64,000 bases of DNA from Athripsodes cinereus (GCA_947579605.1 OX388305.1:37027542-37091541), one strand, 5' to 3'. Counted from the stretch's first letter, positions 9,460 to 21,110 are shown. The notes: generated by a model from the letters alone, not told the origin. Translations and numbers: made by a program.

Positions 9460-9880
9460 ATTGATGTAATGAATGTGCGATTTTGGATATTCGCGAATGT
9501 GAATATTTGTTGCCGACATTCACAGATGTGAATATTGACTTGCACGAGCCTGTCGGTGCTGGCTTTACTACAAGTTTAAATTTCTATAATTGCTCAGACA
9601 ATAAAAATTTCTAACCCGCCCCCCCCCCCCCCCATCGCCGATATTTCAAAATGGTATAGGAATTTAAAATATTTCAAAAACTTCTCGGTTTTCTTAAAGA
9701 CTGACGATAGGAGCGGAAGATCTTGAAAGCCGGCTCGCAAAAATAAATAAAGTCAATAGTGAAATAACTATGTATCATGCTTCATTTTAAAAATTATTTT
9801 TTATAGAATATTTTCATGCAGCACCTTTTTCTACAATGTACTGGGTAAGTATCCGGTACTTTTACCGAATGTCCGATACA
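9460..9880. mobile_element. Third copy of the GCGAATATTCGC MITE, interrupted
   Basis: From TTGATGTAATGAATGTGCGA it follows the element at 29031-29425, including the poly-C tract (about 9618-9633) and the TCTACAATGTACTGGGTAAG block. It lacks the right terminus. A 98-bp truncated hammerhead-bearing insert (9700-9797) interrupts it. Confidence 0.75.
9700..9797 (+). mobile_element. Truncated copy of hammerhead family 1
   Basis: It matches 4174-4262: CTGACGA, GCGGAAG, CTTGAAAGCCGGCTCGCAAA, AAGTCAATAGTG and the TTCATTTTAAAA end. It starts exactly at the ribozyme core, so the 5' strand of stem I is missing, and stem II is mutated (AGGAGC/GATCTT). The ribozyme cannot fold canonically. The junctions are fixed by comparison with the uninterrupted sequence at 29235-29250. 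Confidence 0.8.
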
Positions 9881-11102
9881 AATACGATCTGTTCATACTT
9901 TTCATCCTGTGCTTTCTCTGCCATGTTGTATGTGGTCAGATGTATTAAAGAAAAAAATAGTTAAATGTAAATTAATAGTTATTAAAAATAAATGAACAAA
10001 ATCTTCATAGGCACACCAAAGTGCGTCTGTTTTTTTATGGTTCTGACATTTGATACCATTTTTTAGAGTTTACACAAATAATTCATAAAAATTATGTTTA
10101 ATGATAATATTTTTTTCCATCATCCCGAGTGATCATTCATGATGAAATGTCCATTCATACTTTTTACTCTGGATGATTCATCCTTAGTGATCACTCCGAG
10201 TGACACGTTTGAGTGCCCCTCAATGTTGAAAATCTAAATCTCTTAACAGTATGTATTTTTTTTTCTTTCATTTATGGCATAGCATCCTACAAGGATGATT
10301 TGTGCCAAAAACAGTCTCTAAGTATAATTAAATCGTCAAGAAGATAGTCATCACAGAATAATAAAATTGGCCTTCATCGATTTGAGAAGGGACAAATGGG
10401 TTGATTCCGATGTCATACTAAGTAATGATTCAATATTCAAACAGTATGTATTGTGTACTATTAAATTTTATCTATTTCAGATTACTTTTATTGTATTGTG
10501 GTGTTAAAATATTCAACTTGTAATGGAGGTATAAGTAATACTAAATATATTATATTTGTAGTTTTTTGTATTTGTAAGGATAAATGTTTCTTAATACTGT
10601 TATGTATAGGTTCCTATGTGAAATAATCTCAAAATATTGAAATAAATTATTAAGAATAAGCTTTAGTGTTGTTTTATTTTTGTGTTGATTTTCCTCAGAT
10701 TTAAATAGGTCTCCCATCTGTGTCTGTGAAAGGAAAGTTTTCATAAAAACCATGTAAAAGACTCTGGATCCAAAGTGAAGCAATGTGAATGCTACTTTAC
10801 CTATATATTTATTGCATGCAGTTAGTCAGCTAGATGCCCAATTAATTATTGGAAATGACAGGATTAAGTTATTTATGTAGTCAAGAATACAATTGATGTT
10901 AACAAATATATTTCGTTAAAATAACAGTTGTAATTCTATAAATAACTTTCTAAAAAATATTTTGGAATAAATTCATCAGGAATATTGAATAAAACTCATT
11001 GTCTTTTCTTGCAAAATTTATTAACTTCCTAAATTAGAATGACATGGCCATAGGTGGCAGTGCTTATGGCACATTCCTCGTACACCTTTGAAAACTATAT
11101 AT
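9881..11102. other. Gene-free interval with hAT-like remnant
   Basis: Mostly AT-rich sequence. Positions about 10118-10220 contain repeated GATGATTCATCC / GAGTGATCACTC words ending in AGTGCCCCT. They resemble the termini of the element around 49126-49991 and are probably a hAT-like remnant. No gene seen. Confidence 0.4.
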
Positions 11103-11288
11103 CTATGATTTTTTCTTAAAACTCTGTATGTTGCCTGAAGACTGGTCCATCAAATGTTTCAAGAGATGGTTAGCCAGGTCACCTCTGTGATGAAAGAAAA
11201 TTGAGCACTTCTCGCAAACCATGCGCTCAGATACATACAGAGCATTTCTTTTAAAATGGTCAGTTATTTTGCTTTCCTTTTTATTCAT
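11103..11288 (-). CDS. Small one-finger C2H2 ORF
   Basis: A 61-residue ORF on the minus strand with one well-formed C2H2 finger at about residues 24-44 (CEKCSIFFHHRGDLANHLLKH). It is preceded by KITDHFKRN and followed by a Ser/Lys-rich tail. It is divergent from the nine-finger gene, with about 310 bp between start codons, so a bidirectional promoter is possible. It may be a genuine microprotein gene, a terminal exon, or a relic of a larger zinc-finger paralogue. Confidence 0.45.
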   Translation of the reverse strand: MNKKESKITDHFKRNALYVSERMVCEKCSIFFHHRGDLANHLLKHLMDQSSGNIQSFKKKS

Positions 11289-11597
11289 TTTGATAAAAAA
11301 AAAAAAACAAAACGATTAACACGGTACACAACTTACTAAAGACGTCCTGACGAATCACACATAAATTATAAATATGGTCCTTCCTATAATACTAATTATT
11401 TGGTACAATTAAAACCATAGATTACACAGTTGACAGAACAACTGTCACGAACTGTCATTGTTGTAGTGGAATCGCTGTGTAGTGCCTGTGTTTATTTTAT
11501 TTTTTTGAAAATATGTATATCTGATAATTTATTTATAATTTGTAAATATTTTAACATGAACTGTACAAATTTTGTTCAATCGCGATACTGAAAAAAC

Positions 11598-12875
11598 ATG
11601 GAGGACAAAGGCAATGTTTTGAATTACCAAAAAGAGATTGTAATAGAAGTAGAACCACTTGTGAAAAATATCAAATCAGAACCTGAAGATGAAGTTTACA
11701 ACAATCCCAAGTACATGCCATATAATGATGATGAAACTGGAGTACATAAGTCATTTGTGGAGACTCATTCAGTCCAAGTTAAACATGAACTCTTGAAGGA
11801 AGAATGTGGAGATAGTGGTCTTAGGACAACTTCTTTCAATGGTGAACTAGAGGAATCAGATACAAATATACAATATGAGAGGGTCAATGATGCTGGTACA
11901 AGTGCCCAGATAAAAAACATATGTGATATGAGTACTTCATTTGTGGATAAGGAAAGTGGTTACACAGATCAAATAAATCCCTTTGGTGAAGTTGATAGTT
12001 ATGAGCACGATGCAGAAAGTGAGTGTGAAGAAATCGGCGCTGTTGATGGTGAAGGTAATATAAATCCTTTAGCTAGTTCATCTTCTGTACGTAGAAGAAG
12101 AGCACGCGGTGATAAGACTCCACTAGAGTGCGAAGTCTGTCATAGAATGTTCAGTAGGAGCTCACGCTTAATGGATCATAAGCGTATTCACAGTGGTGAA
12201 AAACCTTATTTGTGCAATATATGTATGAAGAGATTCACAAGCTCTTCTAGATTAAGGGAACATAAATTTGTTCACAGTGATGTAAAACGTTTTGAGTGTG
12301 ATATTTGCAATAAAAAATTTAATCTCTCGTACGAACTGAAAAAACATAAAGTGATACATAGTGGAGAAAAACCTTTTGAATGTGATGTTTGTTTGAAAAG
12401 ATTTGTCAAATCCTCAACATTAATTGAACATAAACGAATTCACAGTGGTGAAAAGCGTCACGAGTGTGACATTTGTTTGATGAAATTTACTCAGGTATCT
12501 ACTATGAAAGCTCATAAGCGACTGCACACGGGTGAGAGGCCTTTTGAGTGTGACATTTGCACTAAAAGATTCAATCTCTCGCATGACTTAAAAGTTCATA
12601 AAATGAGTCACAGTGGAGAAAAACCTTACGAATGTGATATTTGTTTGAAGAAATTTATTAAAACCTCTTCTTTAGTCGAGCATAAGAGAATTCACAGTGG
12701 AGAAAAACCACACGAGTGCGATGTTTGTATGAGAAAATTCACTCAGTTATCTACACTGAAAGCGCATAGACTTGTTCATACAGGTGAGAAAGCGTACCAG
12801 TGTGATATTTGCTATAAAAGATTTACACTTTCTCACAATTTAAAGAAACACAGAACACTCCACACTGGATATTAA
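11598..12875 (+). CDS. C2H2 zinc-finger protein, nine fingers
   Basis: A single-exon gene of 425 residues, likely a nuclear sequence-specific DNA-binding protein. The N-terminal ~170 residues are acidic and begin with KEIVIEVEPL and IKSEP, matching the start of the six-finger gene 4.6 kb upstream, so the two are tandem paralogues. Residues about 161-172 are basic (RRRRARGDK), a likely nuclear localisation signal. Nine canonical fingers fill residues about 176-423 with SGEKPY/TGERPF linkers. Fingers 3-4-5 and 6-7-8 are successive copies of a three-finger unit, and finger 9 restarts it. The protein ends two residues after the last zinc ligand region. An AATAAA-type signal lies near 13630. Confidence 0.92.
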   Translation: MEDKGNVLNYQKEIVIEVEPLVKNIKSEPEDEVYNNPKYMPYNDDETGVHKSFVETHSVQVKHELLKEECGDSGLRTTSFNGELEESDTNIQYERVNDAGTSAQIKNICDMSTSFVDKESGYTDQINPFGEVDSYEHDAESECEEIGAVDGEGNINPLASSSSVRRRRARGDKTPLECEVCHRMFSRSSRLMDHKRIHSGEKPYLCNICMKRFTSSSRLREHKFVHSDVKRFECDICNKKFNLSYELKKHKVIHSGEKPFECDVCLKRFVKSSTLIEHKRIHSGEKRHECDICLMKFTQVSTMKAHKRLHTGERPFECDICTKRFNLSHDLKVHKMSHSGEKPYECDICLKKFIKTSSLVEHKRIHSGEKPHECDVCMRKFTQLSTLKAHRLVHTGEKAYQCDICYKRFTLSHNLKKHRTLHTGY

Positions 12876-13184
12876 TACTCCACCTTGTGCAGTAAACACA
12901 ATAATTATAGAGAACACAGATATGTAGAGAGTTTATTCATCTAAAAAAAATCAAGATGTCAAGAAAATCAAGTACCACTACCTACCCTATAAGAAATGCT
13001 GAGTAAGGGAATAGAGAGAAAAATAGATTTGGCTACTAACAGTTTTGACCAACTTGGTATAAATGAGGATTTGCCAAATTGCATAATGTAGCGTTCCTTT
13101 TATTAGATTTAGTTTCTACTGCTACTGAAATATCCGAGAAACGAGGTTATTTCTACATCATAGTATATCATCATGACATATCTC

Positions 13185-13265
13185 ACAAGCGGGGTAGCCA
13201 GCAGATCAGCAGCATATAATAAACATTCCAACTCAACATGCAAGATTTAGTTTCCTGTGCAAATG
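13185..13265 (+). repeat. Dispersed repeat C, fragment
   Basis: It contains the landmark words of the window's commonest repeat: ACAAGCGGGGTAGCCAGCAG then a GCA-TATAATAAACAT segment. Truncated copy. Confidence 0.6.
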
Positions 13266-13773
13266 GTATTTAAATGTCTTTTTTTTTTGTATCTTACATT
13301 TTTAATGTTATCAAGTATCTATATGTAAATATGTACATCAATGAAAAGTAGTTTTAAATTATTGATTTTTATCATCCAACGATGCAGTCTGTATGATTAT
13401 TGATTAATTCTTTCAGGTGCTTTATGAGTGAAATCGTATCATTTTGTGTAATATAAATGAAAGAGATTGTTTATGGGGTGTGAGATTACCATTATGCAAC
13501 CTAAATGTTTTAAATCGTAACATTGAAGTTTGTTGTTGGATGACAACTGATTTCTGAAAGAACTTAAATTTAACCATAATTGTAATTTTTGTAAGGATAA
13601 CTGTTGTTTGTTATTGTGCTCCGAAATTGAAAAAATAAAATAAACTTATAATCAGTGGCATGCTTTTCATGTATGCCAATATGCAACATGTTCCCTAAAA
13701 TATGTAAAGAATCTCAAATATGATATACTATGGTAGTAAAGATTCTAATAAAAATTCTTCAAAATTATAAATA

Positions 13774-14187
13774 CAGTGGCATCTTGACATATGAGTGCCC
13801 CAACATACGAGTTTTTTGAGATACGAGCCGTCGAGCTAGCAATTTTTTGCTTTGAAATAGGAGCAATCGGCTAAGCGGGTCAGCCACGATCACACACAAA
13901 CTGAGATCTTGTGAATGCGGGAGAGTTTCACAGTTCGTGGAAAAGAAACACCCAGAAAATGTTGCTACTCGTCGTGCATCGGAGGTATTTAATGACACTC
14001 GCCTAACTCATTTCCGGAACATTCTGAAAGGGAGGAAGAAACAAACATCCTTGGACATGATATTTTTAAAGAACGGATTAATGGCAGTTCAATTAATTTC
14101 AATGGGGAAATTTGCTTTGAGATATGAGTAATTGGAAATAAAGCAAGGTTGCGGAATAAATTAAACTCTTATGTCGAGGTACCATTG
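13774..14187. mobile_element. pogo/Tigger-like element, internally deleted
   Basis: The left end CAGTGGCATCTTGACATA and the inverted right end CAATGGTACCTCGACATA match Tigger-type termini, with TA duplicated on both sides (13772-13773, 14188-14189). Plus-strand codons from 13937 to about 14050 read HFRNILKGRKKQTSLDMIF, the usual C-terminal end of Tigger DDE transposases. The catalytic domain is gone, so this is a deletion derivative of an autonomous Tigger-like transposon. Confidence 0.85.
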
Positions 14188-14514
14188 TATACTATACTAG
14201 TATATCATATAATTTTAAGATATTTATTTATTTTAGGGCATTCTATTCATATTTGCATTTATGGAAGGCATACCACTGCATATTTACCACTCCATTTTAA
14301 ATATGCAAATATAGTATATAGCAATAATAAAATGTTGGTTATGCTATTTCTGAAAATATGTAGAGTCTACATTGTAGACATTGTGTATCATTGAATAAAA
14401 TATGTTAATTGAGTAGTTTACATGCCCTAGTTAGTATTACTGATGTTTAGAGAAAAATAAATGTAACCTATCTTATATGTATATTCTATCACCTGCTTTA
14501 AATGTGTATATAAG

Positions 14515-14665
14515 AGATCCATCCATTCCATCACAATACCTCCCATAAATGGGATAGCTAGCAGACCAACTGCTTTAAATAAACATTTATGTAGTCCTCA
14601 CCAAGCCAATCAAAGTTAAGACATTAAGGATGGGTAACAACATACCTCATCCTTGGCCTGAAGAT
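14515..14665 (+). repeat. Dispersed repeat C
   Basis: CCATCACAATACCTCCCATA, GGGATAGCTAGCAGACCAAC, AATAAACAT and GGATGGGTAACAACATACCT follow the order of the family consensus. Confidence 0.65.
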
Positions 14666-14913
14666 TTTAAATGTCTCAAAATGAAATATTTACAAATTCC
14701 CGTCTTTTTTGAATGTTCTCTAGGACCATCTAAAAAACTAGAGGTACCTACACACTGCGTAAAATTAATGTAATATATCTCTATGACATATAGATATAGG
14801 TAGGTACCACTATTGAATTTAACTACGAAAAAAGAAAATTTTATAAGAAGACCTGAAATTCACTCCAAACCTTTATAAATACATATGGTCTAAAATGTAA
14901 TGAATTGTAAGTA

Positions 14914-15417
14914 CAGTCGATTCCACTTAATTGGGACATATCGGGACTTGGGCATTTTGTCCCAATTAAGCGAATTTCACATTTTTTTTAAATTCAATTA
15001 TTTGGTTTTGGCATCTAAGGCCACTAACCAGTATTACGCACATAAAATTAAACAATGCATATTTTTTCAATGATTTTATTTTATAAACTCTTGGAATCTT
15101 TAAATTACATATAGGTAATATAAATTATCACATAAATTACAAATATGTAATATAAACCTTTAAGAAAGACAAATTCCTAATTAAAATAATAAATGGGTTG
15201 GTACATACAATTTATTTCAATGCAAAAATAAGTCTGTCTTTTGCTTTTGTAAAATTTCACTTCTACGAAATCAGCACAAAGTTAAATTTATTGTCCCAAA
15301 TAAGCGGAATGTTGTCCCAATTAAACATATAAATTTACTATTGGTTTCTTGATTTGGTTTCTGTTCTTTGAGATTTGTCCCAAATAAACGGCTGTCCCAA
15401 TTAAGCGGAATCGACTG
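14914..15417. mobile_element. pogo-like MITE with subterminal repeats
   Basis: Termini CAGTCGATTCC(A/G)CTTAAT and inverse are flanked by TA on both sides (14912-14913, 15418-15419). Inside both ends the word TTGTCCCAATTAAGCG (and CCCAAATAAGCGG) is repeated at least six times. There is no coding sequence. Tc1/mariner-pogo assignment rests on the TA target and the CAGT terminus. Confidence 0.82.
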
Positions 15418-16094
15418 TATTAACTTGTTCCCTGTTGGGAGAATATCTGCCCACCAGACCCGCCCTCATAGCACAGAACAAGTTAATACTTATGACACCG
15501 GCTGTGAAAGCTTAACCTGTCCGTGAGTGAATAAAGAAAAAATAAAAGTGTATGGCAGAGTGAATTAATTCAACTTTCACTTTTTGAATATTTTTTTATT
15601 GCATGTTATAGAAAATGATCCCTAGAATAAATGTTTATAACGAACCAACTCTCAAATATTAATAATAACGAAGTTATATAACAAAAACAATTTTGATACG
15701 TCATGTCTGCTCCGGTATTGTCAACAATGGGTTCAACATAGGAATATTTATTATTATTAAAAATATTTATTTTTATTTGTTTTTAACAAAAACTTATGTA
15801 GGTACTAAAAACTAATTAAATTGTCCAGAATTAGCACAAAAAGTAAAAAAAAAACCTAAAACACTCCATAAAATAACACCCATAGCGCACGAACGCACGC
15901 AGCAAAATGGTTTGCAACCGCGAGTGACGGCTAGGTATTTCAAGCAGCGGTCACGTGACATTTTGTATAGGTGATAAATAAGGTCTAAACACGCCTATTT
16001 TTGATTTTTTCCCTTGTGATTGGTAAAGTACATCTGACAGATTGGACCAATGATGAAATTGACGAATTTGGCGGGAATACCAAAATATTACTGG

Positions 16095-16160
16095 ATCAAA
16101 CGCACCGGTGCGTGCGTACTCCAGATCCCATAATATTTCTTGCACGCACCGGTGCGTTGG
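16095..16160. repeat. Pair of ACGCACCGGTGCGT palindromes
   Basis: The 14-bp perfect palindrome ACGCACCGGTGCGT occurs twice 44 bp apart (16099-16112 and 16143-16156), each near GGTACTCC/CGTACTCC. It could be an element terminus or a protein-binding site. No flanking gene. Confidence 0.6.
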
Positions 16161-16239
16161 TACTCCTTTACAGGTTAAGATCTTACTTAATTGAATTTAA
16201 ATAATGTATATTCTTATTCGGATAATAAAACTGACAGAG

Positions 16240-16415
16240 AAAGAGCAGATGTTTGGGAATATAAAGGCATGGTTACGCTGATTAATTCTAAACGATGGGG
16301 TTAGTTGAGTTAAAGAAAAATCAGTATGCATGTATCAGAAGTTGTATGAATGCGGAGGAATGAAATAAGTATGTAAAGTTTTCTCTGTCTACCTCACTTG
16401 AGATACGACACATGA
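16240..16415 (+). mobile_element. RTE-like LINE 3' end fragment
   Basis: Codons read LKKNQYACMRSCMNAEE and then the 'ttctctgtctacctcac' tail, homologous to the end of the copy at 51594-52400. Short, 5'-truncated. Confidence 0.55.
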
Positions 16416-16973
16416 GATTATAGATAGGTAATAAAATACTCTTTTTTTTTTAAATATAATACATTTATTTTAATAAAGTTTGATTTAAATAATAATACAA
16501 TATTCAATAATAATGTTGATACAATAATACATTGAATATGAATTTTTATACAAGATTTGTAGTCTCCATACAAAAATACAATTAGATATAGAATGGTATA
16601 AATATTACATGCTAGAACATACATAGCTATATTTTAGATGAAGTAAAGATACATCAGTTTAGCAATACTGGCAACACTATCTGCTAAAGTATAGAACATA
16701 GGATAATACGCTTGGTTTTGGTTGTCTAAACTGTATTATTTAATGAAAATAAAGCTTAGAAATGTATTTTTTACATAATTGTCACCATCATAGTAGTAAG
16801 CATAACTGTTTATCTATGTAAATCATAACGGCGCCGTCCTCGAATAACGTAACCAATGATTTGACTGCGTGTAATGTACATAAAGGTCATCATAAAAAAG
16901 TAATGTTTCACGTAACCGCTATTAAAGATTAGCATTTTCAACTATATTTTGTCCTCCTTCAATGGCTGCATCC

Positions 16974-17157
16974 AGATAGTAGGATGTGAACGTCAATCAA
17001 TCTTCAATCATTCGGAGCATTCTCCGAAGAAATATTTCAATGAATGCCTTCGTAACCCGTATAAGGACGGGAAACGAAGGCATTCATTTGAATATTTCTT
17101 CGGAGAATGCTCCGAATTGTCACCGAATGATTGATTGACGTTCGCATCCTACTATCT
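16974..17157. mobile_element. Hairpin MITE, ~85-bp arms
   Basis: AGATAGTAGGATG(T/C)GAACGT begins each inverted arm. The arms also share CGGAGCATTCTCCGAAGAAA and GAATGCCTTCGT around a 15-bp centre. The arms differ by a few small indels. No target duplication could be fixed and no coding. Confidence 0.8.
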
Positions 17158-17159
17158 GA

Positions 17160-20100
17160 CGCAACCAATACGACAAGATGATGTATGAAATTTCAAAAAC
17201 ATTTCTATGAGCCGTATTGATCTAATACTTAATAAAATTTTGCTATTTAACACTGCCTTTTGTATGCAAAAACGACAAAAAACTCGACAATTGAAGTGCA
17301 AATGATGAATTACGTCATATTTTACAAGTGTATTCAAAGGAATTACAGATGGGTAGGTACTTAGGCCTTATAACCACACAACAAATCCTTATTCAAAGGC
17401 AAAAGTCACAATAAAGAACATTTTGGTGTCAATACTATAATAAATGTAAATCAAAACAGGTGACCAATAGTTCATTATGTTACTTTTGGATATTCAATCA
17501 AAAGTCGGATCATGCACAAGACTAACTTTTACTTTTATTTGATGAATAATTTAATTACTAAAAAAATTGTAAACACACTGATAATTTGCAATGTCTTCAG
17601 ACTTTATTGGTTTAATATTTGTATTATGTGTTTTATTCGTAAAATGTGCTATTCGTCCGCTTGGTAATAAGTAAATAAAATAATTTTGTAATACCATCCA
17701 CGTTACCAAAATTTTTGAAATTGCTCTCATTTTTTGATAGATTCCATACATCTTTTGAACCAGCTTATTTGATATCTAATATTTAAGGATTAGGACACCA
17801 ATTCGACTTCCTCCAGATAATAGTCTCACATTGTGTGAATGATTTTCTTACTCTTATAGTTTTTAGACTTTTGTCTTTTTTCATTATTAGTATTTATTTT
17901 TGGAACTACAGAGCAAGATAACCATACCTATCTGACATTATTAATTTTTCAAAAAAGATATTTTACGGTGAAACGTTGAATAAAATCAAAGAGTCTCGCA
18001 TCTGCCTGTATATTGCAATGACTTTCTGAGTATATGCCACATTAATTTATTTGATATGATAATATTGATTCTAAACAACACCGTCTCCATTATAAATGGG
18101 TTTACAATTACGAAACCATTTTGTTGCTTGTTGCTTGCATCAAAATTTTTCAAAATTAAATACTATTAAAAGTTATATTTACTGTACACATTGAAATGTT
18201 TCACACTTCCCTTAGAGTGTTTACAATATAAAAGTTATTGATAAATTTCAATTTCTTTACATGATCCTAATTTAATAATAAAAACTAACATTAAAACATT
18301 ACATAATTAGAACTAATATTACAATATTTGATATGGACGAATTATAAGACTTAATACTCTATTTATCCAAAGAACAAATAAGATGGTAGAGATGCAGTGT
18401 GCTGAGGCTGAGGAGAAAGTTATAATTCTGTTATGAAGTTTACCAGAGTCTGTCAATCACGTATGTCAATATGGCCGAATGTTAATATACCTAGTTTCAT
18501 ATAAGAACTATAAGTCAAAATCTTGAAGTACTTAGCCCTCGTTATCTCTTCATTATTATTTGCTCTTTGGCTTGGCTCTGAGGCTTGTGAATATTTTGTG
18601 ATTTATCCAACAGCAAACTGTAAATGATACAATTATTGATATTTGTATTAAGTCAATACCAACAGGTATACGGCCTTATGAATTAATAACAACTATAAAT
18701 ATGACAAATCAATTTTTGCTGTTCAAAAAATTAATTTAGAACAACATTTTTTTTTATAATGTCACTTGAAATTGCACAATGCCATCCATTAGTAAAATTA
18801 AATACAATATTTTATCCAAAGACATAAATACTCATCGACTTTATTTTAATTATGATCTGCCTTGATAAATATGCAAATAAAGATCTGTCCTGAAATGTTA
18901 CTTCTTTTTATGACACGATGATCATAGATAAACATGACATCCATAGATGTTTTTATGTTTACAGAATATAATGTAACTATCTCATCCAAGACTGAGATTT
19001 ACAAATATATTAAGTTTTTATAATATTTAAACCTCAACACAACATATGATAGTTCATTAATTTATTTATCTACGATGATAAAAGCTTTTATTGCAATTTA
19101 TTAAAATAAATTACGTAGCGCTATTTTGTGACACAGCTAGAAAAACAATTTAAGTGAACATTTGAATTAATGAGACAGCTGACTCATTGAAGTTTCATAC
19201 ATCTTTTATTGTACTGATATGTCGGTAAAGTAATTTCTCAAACTCAATTTCGTTAGTTACTTAAAATGGAGTTGTTACTGTATCACAAAATGGCGTTATG
19301 TACAAAGACATTTAGTAAATAATGGAAATATTATTAATAATATATTATGAATAAATGATAAATTTACAGTAATAATAATATTATGTTGTATACTAATAAT
19401 GTATAGTTATATGATATTTACATTAGGTGTGAATGCTTTTAACTAGTGCATGAATCAGAAAAATACAAATATATGTCTACGGAACAAAATATACCTACTA
19501 ATAAAATAAATCACAAGAATATAATATGAGTGATGATATAATATTTTGCGGTTGATCACTGTTTATAAGAGGGTATAAGTATTGTAAAATATTTCAAAAA
19601 TAAATTACAAATATTTATTACCTCCACAAGATTATTGATTGCGAATCAGCTTTTATGAGGTACCCTTTAGAAACTTCTATGGTAGATGATGGATGTTTGT
19701 CTATGGTGGTCAGACATTTTACTTTTACAACACTTTTTGACCAAAATCAAGAAAGAAATACTATCTCAGATAGCACATTTTTCAAGGGCACAGGCTTGTG
19801 ATAGTAAATATAATGCCTTTGGTGGTGACAGATAACATCTTAGGTGAGAGAAAGAGATAGAAAGATGATTTTAATAGTAGTGAGAAAGAGATGGAGAAAA
19901 GTACCTTGAAGATATGTAACAGGATAGAGGAATACTTGAGAATTTGCATTTGTGAAAGATTGCCATGTGTGTGAAGTTTCATAAATAATCAGTTGAATTG
20001 GTTGATTTATATGGTCATTTTAATTTCTACTACTTTCACCAAACTCATTGTTTCAAGTACCTTTCAAATAATATTTCACTCTCAACATCATACTAATGTA

Positions 20101-20705
20101 AAATTATGTGGAAGTAATAAACATCTATGTCTTATTTCCAAAATAAACTTACAAACACAACATTATATAAGTAACACATCTCAACATTTAAATAACATTA
20201 GAAATGATTTAAATTGAAGTTGTTATCAATAAAGATGTTGTCCACACTTTAAAATTATATGTGGTTACTTCTATCCCTGTAAGAGGCAGGAGAACACATT
20301 AATATTTAATTTTAGATTTTTTTTTCTGCTCTGAAACTAGATGAAGTTTTATAATTTAATATTTTAGAAATTTTTGGTCCGAAATATTTTTCATTTAGAA
20401 CACACTTGTTTGTGTTATTAAGTTACAATCGGGAATCACAATTTAAATACATACATAGCTATTACAACAAACATATAGTTTTTGGTTATTTTGGTAATTA
20501 CTAAATGTTTTAGCATATTCTGACAATGCATATTTCCACTGCCTGTAAAAAATATTAAGACCCAATTTACAATGGATAAAACAGGATCTTGAAATTCTAT
20601 CTTCCAATGCAGTAATTTGTCAGCCGCTGATTGAATTGAATAAATACATCTCATTATAAAAAGGCCTGTGGGCCATTGATGTATCAATAAATAAATAAAT
20701 TATAA
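17160..20705. other. Gene-free interval
   Basis: Long AT-rich intergenic DNA. All open frames are short and lack motifs or codon bias. I see no RNA gene or bounded mobile element. Confidence 0.5.
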
Positions 20706-20708
20706 TTC

Positions 20709-20900
20709 GAGTTCGTCGGTAGCCTGGAGGTAGAGTCTCAGCCTCGTGAACATGGGGTTCGTGGTTCGATACCAGGTGCCGGCAAACTCCCCTTTCACGC
20801 CACAAGCTTTTAGTACTGTGAAAGGTGTATAAGGTTGTATTTATAACAAAAGGTTGGGTTTATAACAAAAACCCAGATATATCTTTTTAAAAAAAATATA
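20709..20900 (+). mobile_element. tRNA-derived SINE, family A
   Basis: An A-box-like TAGCCTGGAGGTAGAG and a near-perfect B box GTGGTTCGATACC (20761-20773) form a pol III promoter. They are followed by a tRNA-unrelated body (CCGGCAAACTCCCC, AAGCTTTTAGTA) and an A-rich tail after AACCCAGATATATC. Other copies lie at 26752-26882 (-), 34684-34868 (-) and 52719-52905 (+). Confidence 0.85.
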
Positions 20901-21034
20901 TAAATGCCAATTGTTTAATCAAAATATTTCAAAATTAAAAAAAATAAATTCAGAAAAGCCTGGTCTTAACGATTAGTTTGTTTGTATTAAATAAATATCT
21001 ACACTGTATTATAAAAATGGTGATTTATCTCTTA

Positions 21035-21110
21035 AAGTAGGGTAGCTGGTAGACTAATAGCATGTAATAAACATGATGGTCTTCCTTTCCACGCTAAAAA
21101 ATATTTAAAA
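21035..21110 (+). repeat. Dispersed repeat C, fragment
   Basis: GGGTAGCTGGTAGACTAA, TGTAATAAACATG and GTCTTCC follow the family order with many substitutions. Confidence 0.5.

Noticed and set aside
13937..14131. 64-codon ORF as a host gene
   Set aside because: It lies inside a Tigger-like element and encodes the C-terminal end of its transposase only.
20711..20790. tRNA gene suggested by A and B boxes
   Set aside because: No acceptor-stem pairing or anticodon arm. Several copies with A-rich tails show it is a SINE. The same applies to 23690-23896, 34684-34868, 52719-52905 and 54685-54922.
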